A stretch of DNA of 33,415 nucleotides from Perkinsus chesapeaki. Lineage: Eukaryota > Perkinsozoa > Perkinsida > Perkinsidae. The notes below the pieces were generated by a model. The model saw nothing but the letters and a program-made list of their open reading frames with translations, did no database searches and was not told where the DNA came from. Location of the stretch: assembly GCA_013115145.1 (NCBI GenBank), contig JAAPAO010000394.1, positions 1 to 33,415 on the forward strand, read 5' to 3'. Made by a program: the position numbers and the translations under genes. Below, piece by piece: positions 29,557-33,415 of this stretch (position 1 is its first letter; the number at the start of each line of letters is the position of its first letter).

Positions 29557-29895
29557 ATGGGGCAGTCAGTGTTTAATATCCGTTCAGCTGTTCCGTACTC
29601 TCTAAATTTTTCTAGCCCAGATGACAGCCAATCGCTGAGAAATGGCCAGCAACGTTCGCCTGATCCTTTGGAAATCAGTTCAGCTCGAGCAGTCGTTGCC
29701 CGATGGGTGAGCGAAGTTTACATACTAACAGCGCACGTCCCAACAACACTGCTCGCTTTTGTCTCTGTCGCAGTGTCCACGGCAGCACCTGTCTGGGGGT
29801 ACCTACTTCTGTCTCTTATACTTGTTGGAGACCTGGGACCAATCAAAGTGAGCAGTTCCAATGATTGCGGAGAAACAGACGAGAGAAAGCCGTAA
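29557..29895 (+). CDS. small membrane protein, 112 aa
   Basis: This is a single open frame from ATG. It begins MGQSVFNIRS, where Gly2 and Ser4-like context would allow N-myristoylation, and has a hydrophobic pair of segments (YILTAHVPTTLLAFVSVAVS and WGYLLLSLILVGDL) before a charged end. It is divergent from paralogue A with about 100 bp between starts, so the two may share a promoter region. No family is recognised, and a chance frame remains possible. Confidence 0.45.
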   Translation: MGQSVFNIRSAVPYSLNFSSPDDSQSLRNGQQRSPDPLEISSARAVVARWVSEVYILTAHVPTTLLAFVSVAVSTAAPVWGYLLLSLILVGDLGPIKVSSSNDCGETDERKP

Positions 29896-29923
29896 AATCC
29901 CATTGAATACGGGGTTCGCAGGA

Positions 29924-30010
29924 GTAACCTGAAGCCCGAAAACCGATTATTATCCTACCGGATAATCTTGATGTAGATTACATCATGCAATCGGGTCGGG
30001 CTTCGGTTAC
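29924..30010. repeat. T-shaped foldback: 21-bp stem with two internal hairpins
   Basis: Left arm 29924-29948 pairs with right arm 29989-30010 over 6 + 9 + 6 bp (GTAACC/GGTTAC, GAAGCCCGA/TCGGGCTTC, CCGATT/AATCGG) with small bulges. Inside are two perfect 7-bp hairpins: ATTATCC-TACC-GGATAAT (29949-29966) and TGATGTA-GAT-TACATCA (29969-29985). The whole folds as a T or cloverleaf. It lies directly downstream of the 112-aa gene. Confidence 0.8.
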
Positions 30011-30143
30011 CATGCACTTGATAGTTACTTGGTACAGATATAATACCACTATATAGCAAGTCTGAGAGGCAGGCGGATATTAATCGATTCGCGTCTTTCG
30101 AATCGGCCTGCACTATGGTACCCAGTTACTATCAAGAGCATCG
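30010..30143. repeat. 134-bp inverted-repeat element
   Basis: Terminal arms 30010-30035 and 30118-30143 match in 22 of 26 positions when inverted (core CTTGATAGT..CT.GGTAC). Inside lies a second stem GCAGGC...GCCTGC with a CGATTCG-CGTCTTT-CGAATCG... hairpin core (GATTCG/CGAATC). The layout is that of a small foldback or MITE-like element. It abuts the T-shaped foldback. Confidence 0.7.
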
Positions 30144-30940
30144 CCGTACTCAGGAATATTTATAAAAAAATTTACCGTCTCTATGTCGAAAAACCTACGA
30201 CATATTCCCGGCGTTGTTCGTTCAGCTCGGTATGACCCGTGCGAGCAGGCCGCTTTGGAAAGCAATTGCTCTAGGTTATCGTAGAGTGTGCCATAACCTC
30301 ATTCTTTAGCTGACACAATCTCAGCGTGTCCCTCATTTGTTGTGTTGATTACGTTCAAGTCAATTGTCTCCCCGCTTGTTCTCTCGGGATTTCACAAACA
30401 CTACACTCGCATACTCATTCCGTTAACCATGATACGGCGTTTTAGCAAAGGTCACGCCGTCAGTTCCACGGCTATGACTTTGCGATATGAACTTTGTACC
30501 AGTCTCGGATTAGGGTGATCTACCAGTTTCTAAAGAGTTTTCTGAATTAGAACACTCTATATCGGTAGCCTATCAGAACTGCTGGCATGTAAGTGCCCGC
30601 CGGAGTCCTCGGCCGGGTCCCGATATACTGTACTGTGGACTACCTTTCGAGGTTCCCGAGACCATTCGTAGCTTAACTTCGTTATGTGGACATCTTACAC
30701 AAGATAGTAACTGACGCTCAAGGAGCCCTGCGGATCAATGATTTCCGATCAGTCTTCGGCGAAGAGTCTTGACTGGTGAGCGAGTCTTCAACTTTATAGG
30801 GCATGCCGACCGAGTGGGGTCCCGACTCCACACCATGACTATAAGTAAGTATTCTTCGATATTAAACAGAACTTCACTCAAGCTAACTAAACGTAGAGCA
30901 CATGGATAACTCATGAACATCACCATTATCCCCATCAGTA

Positions 30941-31801
30941 TTATAGTGGCTCGGTAGCAACAGGCGAGGAAGCTGTCGCCTCGCCGTTGATTCTATTTCG
31001 CAGAGGCTTTCTTCGAACGTCCCGCCGTAACCTCCGCTTCCAGAGCTCGGCAACGCTCCGTGGAGTCTTGATCTGGCTCGCTATTTCTTGCACTGGTGAG
31101 TTTCTTTCGCGGAGGGTTTCACATAGAAATTTAATGACATACGGACCACAATATGAAGCGTATGGTTTCAGCACCTTTCCCTTGCATGTTTCTAGGAGTA
31201 TTCTAAAACGTTCTTTGCACGGCGTGTCTGAGGGAACTTGAGCGAAGCGTGCTTGTACTGTGAGGTGGAGACGATCAAAAAGTGTCCACTGTTCACCGTC
31301 CTGCAACTTGCTTCCTGTTTTATTGACTGTTGGATCTCTGACAATGAAAGCGGCGCATTTGAATAGAAAATATTGTATGATAACTCACTGAGAGTAAAGA
31401 CGTCTCACGTATACCCCCTTAAGAGCTCCTTTCTCTGCCCCAGAAAGCTCGAAGCGCCTCGGTATGGATTTTTGTTGGGGGCTCTCGCCCAAATACTCCA
31501 TGCAAACTGCAGATTTCACCGATAACGGTATTGGGGAATCCTTGTGAAATCCGAGAGCCTGTTTGCTCATATAGTCGATAACGATGCACTGTGAGTCGCC
31601 ATCCTGGTGTTCATTGATGCTTATCCTTGTTCCCCCAATTCTGATCGTTCCTTCGATGAATCTAATGCCCTGACAAAGATAGACTATTCACTGGGATGAA
31701 TCGCGCTTCAGAACTTCAGGTGCATGCCATCTTACCACGGGGCTCGTTGAGATCCCCTGCCTTGGAAGGACTGACAAAACTGCTACCGCTAATGAATACA
31801 T
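30941..31801 (-). CDS. secreted protein paralogue B, 247 aa, three exons
   Basis: Exons 31801-31736, 31669-31389 and 31337-30941 sum to 744 nt, exactly as in paralogue A, and the 281-nt middle exon is the same length. The first exon encodes MYSLAVAVLSVLPRQGISTS, a shorter and less hydrophobic signal peptide candidate. Shared blocks with A include RFIEGTIRIGGTR, DSQCIVID, AVCMEYLG, FELSGAE, GVYVRRLY, DGEQWTLF, CKERF and the Tyr/Gly pair before the last helix. Shared cysteines suggest conserved disulfides, while others differ. The C-terminus is basic (ELWKRRLRRDVRRKPLRNR). The protein is strongly diverged from A, so the duplication is old or fast evolving. Function unknown. Confidence 0.8.
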
Positions 31802-32289
31802 GCTAAAACAAGGTATTGTTACTGAACCAGTAACACTGATAAGAGTGCCGCTGCAGTCTCTCCCCAGAATCGATCAAGTGAACGGGATCTCATCTCTATC
31901 AACAGGCTTGTAGCAATGCCCTCTTTGAAGAGCATGTATCTACTTTCGACTCATTTTTCATTATACGGAAGGATCATGTCAACGATTTTTCCTTATACAT
32001 ACATTCGAAAATTTTTTTAGAAGAAAAACCGCCGTGTATACTGAAAACATGTCTCATTCAGTTCTTACGGAGACAGCGTAGTTATTGCGGAGACGGGCGA
32101 AATCACTCTGCAATTTGTTCTTTTCGAGCACCCACGCCTTGCTGGCCGGGGAAAACGGCCGCCCCTAGGATCCGTTAACCTTCCAGATATTGGGCTTAGA
32201 CGAAGCGATCCGGTCAACGGATGGTTGTTATGCTGACTTGAACAGTAGCTTCAGTATCATGTAAACGAGTCAGCCTCATCAGACTTTGG

Positions 32290-32361
32290 TTCAAGTTCCT
32301 TCCGAAGGACAAGGGTATGCCCGACCCCTCACTTGTCGAACCATCACAAAGGAAGCTGTTG
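32290..32361 (+). repeat. degenerate hairpin/GGTATG module, copy 1
   Basis: It contains the hairpin CCTTCCGAAGG, then GGGTATGCCCGACCCC and later AGGAAGCTGTTGG. The order of parts repeats at 32750-32850 and, without the hairpin, near 30226. Inverted matches to 32370-32410 (GGTTCAAG/CTTGAACC, GTTCCTTC/GAAGGAAC) allow a larger fold. Confidence 0.45.
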
Positions 32362-32482
32362 GCTCCCGGGTGAAGGAACTGGGGATCGCGACGCTGGCTT
32401 GAACCATACCCGACCCCCTTGCGGTGTCACCTGCCGCCTCCTACTGTCTGTTGAGGGGGCACATTTTCCTCCGTAAAAGCCT

Positions 32483-32514
32483 CGTACTATTGAGGAGCAT
32501 CCTCACTTAGTACG
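32483..32514. repeat. two-part hairpin, 7 + 5 bp
   Basis: The outer stem CGTACTA/TAGTACG encloses the inner stem GAGGA-GCA-TCCTC. Both stems are perfect. Confidence 0.75.
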
Positions 32515-32749
32515 AAGAATACTGAGTGATAACCAATAAACGCTGCTAATACTCCGTGCCCATACCTCGTCTATACTGAGAGCTCATCTTTGAGGTGTGA
32601 CGAGCACGGTTCCTATAAAATGTTCTTACGTAGGAGTTTAAGTGTGAATCTGGGAAGCCACTCGTCCAGTATTAAGTTGTAGAATACTCTCGTTCCGATC
32701 TGTATGTACTGGTGCTGTTGACTTCACGCTGTTGTGTCCAGTCGGACGG

Positions 32750-32851
32750 AAGTTTGTACCCTCCGGAAGGGTTAGGTATGTCGAATCCCTCGGCATTCGC
32801 GGATCATCAGTTTATATCGCTCACACAATGAAGCTGTTACACTATCGGTGA
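32750..32851 (+). repeat. degenerate hairpin/GGTATG module, copy 2
   Basis: It contains the hairpin ACCCTCCGGAAGGGT, then TTAGGTATGTCGAATCCC and later CAATGAAGCTGTTAC. It parallels the module at 32290-32361, with the hairpin arms changed but still pairing. Confidence 0.45.
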
Positions 32852-32977
32852 AATGCAAGCATTGAGGAGTTCTTCCTCGTAGTGATAAGGAGAACGGGAC
32901 TCAAGCCCAACTTCCTCCACTGGGCGCTAGCAGTGCTTAGGCAGCAGCTTCAGCTATACAGCATCTCTAATTGATCC

Positions 32978-33028
32978 CTGGTAGTCGATCCCGTGGGGAT
33001 CAGTAATCAAAGCGGGATCGACTATCAG
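32978..33028. repeat. 16-bp hairpin with 19-nt loop
   Basis: CTGGTAGTCGATCCCG pairs with CGGGATCGACTATCAG along its full length with a single G-T pair. This is the strongest simple hairpin in the terminal region. It could be a foldback remnant, a protein-binding site or part of an RNA. Confidence 0.85.
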
Positions 33029-33415
33029 AGCGAGCCGGGAGGTGAGTATACGGTACACTGTATACGTGAGACTCAGTTGAATAGCATGCACAGGTCTTCG
33101 TCGTAAGTTATCGATTTCCCGCCTTGGTTTTCTGCCAAGCGACCGCGGAGCACTGCTGTCTGAGTGCATTCATGCGACTCGTGCTACATGAGTCACTGAG
33201 TCCGAGTCAATCTGTTCATTCTTGTAGTCCACAACGGTGTATTCTGACTTATTACTCTGATGCTCTTCGACTTTCAACTCATACTAACAGTTTGTCAACA
33301 GCACGAATGACTGCGGTGAAACAAACGGGTGGAAGTCGAGAAATACTGATAAGCGGATTGAGCTTGCGAATGTAGCGGCTGTGAAATCTCCAGAGATTAA
33401 GGGAGTACCGCACGC

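Larger units (their letters stand above)
29896..30940. other. intergenic region between secreted paralogues
   Basis: About 1 kb lies between the 112-aa gene and the 3' end of paralogue B. Apart from the two foldbacks it contains a short module around 30226 (GGTATGACCCG) that resembles two modules beyond paralogue B. No coding frame is supported. Confidence 0.5.
31802..33415. other. gene-free terminal region with hairpins and repeated module
   Basis: No credible gene is seen in these 1.6 kb; all frames are short and lack splice logic. The region has a T/A-rich tract near 31980-32040 and several hairpins listed separately. Two related segments near 32290-32360 and 32750-32850 each carry a small hairpin followed by GGTATG and end AAGCTGTT. 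Confidence 0.5.

Noticed and set aside
32954-33169. 71-codon minus frame near the right end
   Set aside because: It covers the 16-bp hairpin and has no splice logic, signal peptide or family resemblance.

Overview
The window looks like nuclear DNA from an intron-dense protist with a compact genome. Spliced frames can be followed across more than 60 introns, most of 41-55 nt with GT-AG ends. Genes lie on both strands with short spacers, and polymerase III tRNA genes with A and B boxes are present. The mix of proteins (26S proteasome Rpn2, BET protein, ABC1/COQ8 kinase, 2OG-Fe(II) oxygenases, secreted paralogues) and the intron style suggest an alveolate, most like a perkinsid such as Perkinsus. 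That placement is an inference; no ribosomal or other definitive marker is in the window.

Layout. Positions 1-842 hold a 298-bp tandem array of tRNA-Arg(UCU) genes with decayed tRNA relics. Positions 1789-6518 (minus) hold a complete 26-exon gene for proteasome subunit Rpn2/PSMD1 (1113 aa). Upstream on the same strand are a prolyl-4-hydroxylase-like 2OG oxygenase with a TPR-like tail (6636-7699) and a 185-aa protein of unknown role (7820-8377). A tRNA-derived element near 8411-8470 separates these from a plus-strand BET protein (8557-10176) and a basic protein of unknown function (10525-11730). A further tRNA-Arg gene lies at 11865-11937 (minus).

The plus strand then carries a possible 83-aa gene (12055-12356), an 802-aa protein of unknown family in 14 exons (12926-16357), a 15-exon ABC1/COQ8-type kinase (16626-19338) and a 142-aa protein (19453-20049). 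Positions 21396-23133 (minus) hold two pieces that resemble the first and last helices of an MFS transporter without the middle. An intronless 2OG-Fe(II) oxygenase follows (23267-24340, minus). Three small plus-strand genes come next (25097-27848), the last encoding ankyrin repeats.

The right end (28622-31801) holds two tandem minus-strand paralogues with signal peptides. Each has three exons, a 281-nt middle exon and a 744-nt coding sequence. A T-shaped foldback and a second inverted repeat lie between them. The last 1.6 kb has no credible gene but has several long hairpins and a degenerate repeated module.

The genes do not form one pathway. The points most worth following are: a tRNA-like SINE that seems to supply the 3' end of an Rpn2 intron; several apparent introns of only 23-26 nt; the tandem secreted gene pair with structured DNA between its members; and the gutted MFS locus.
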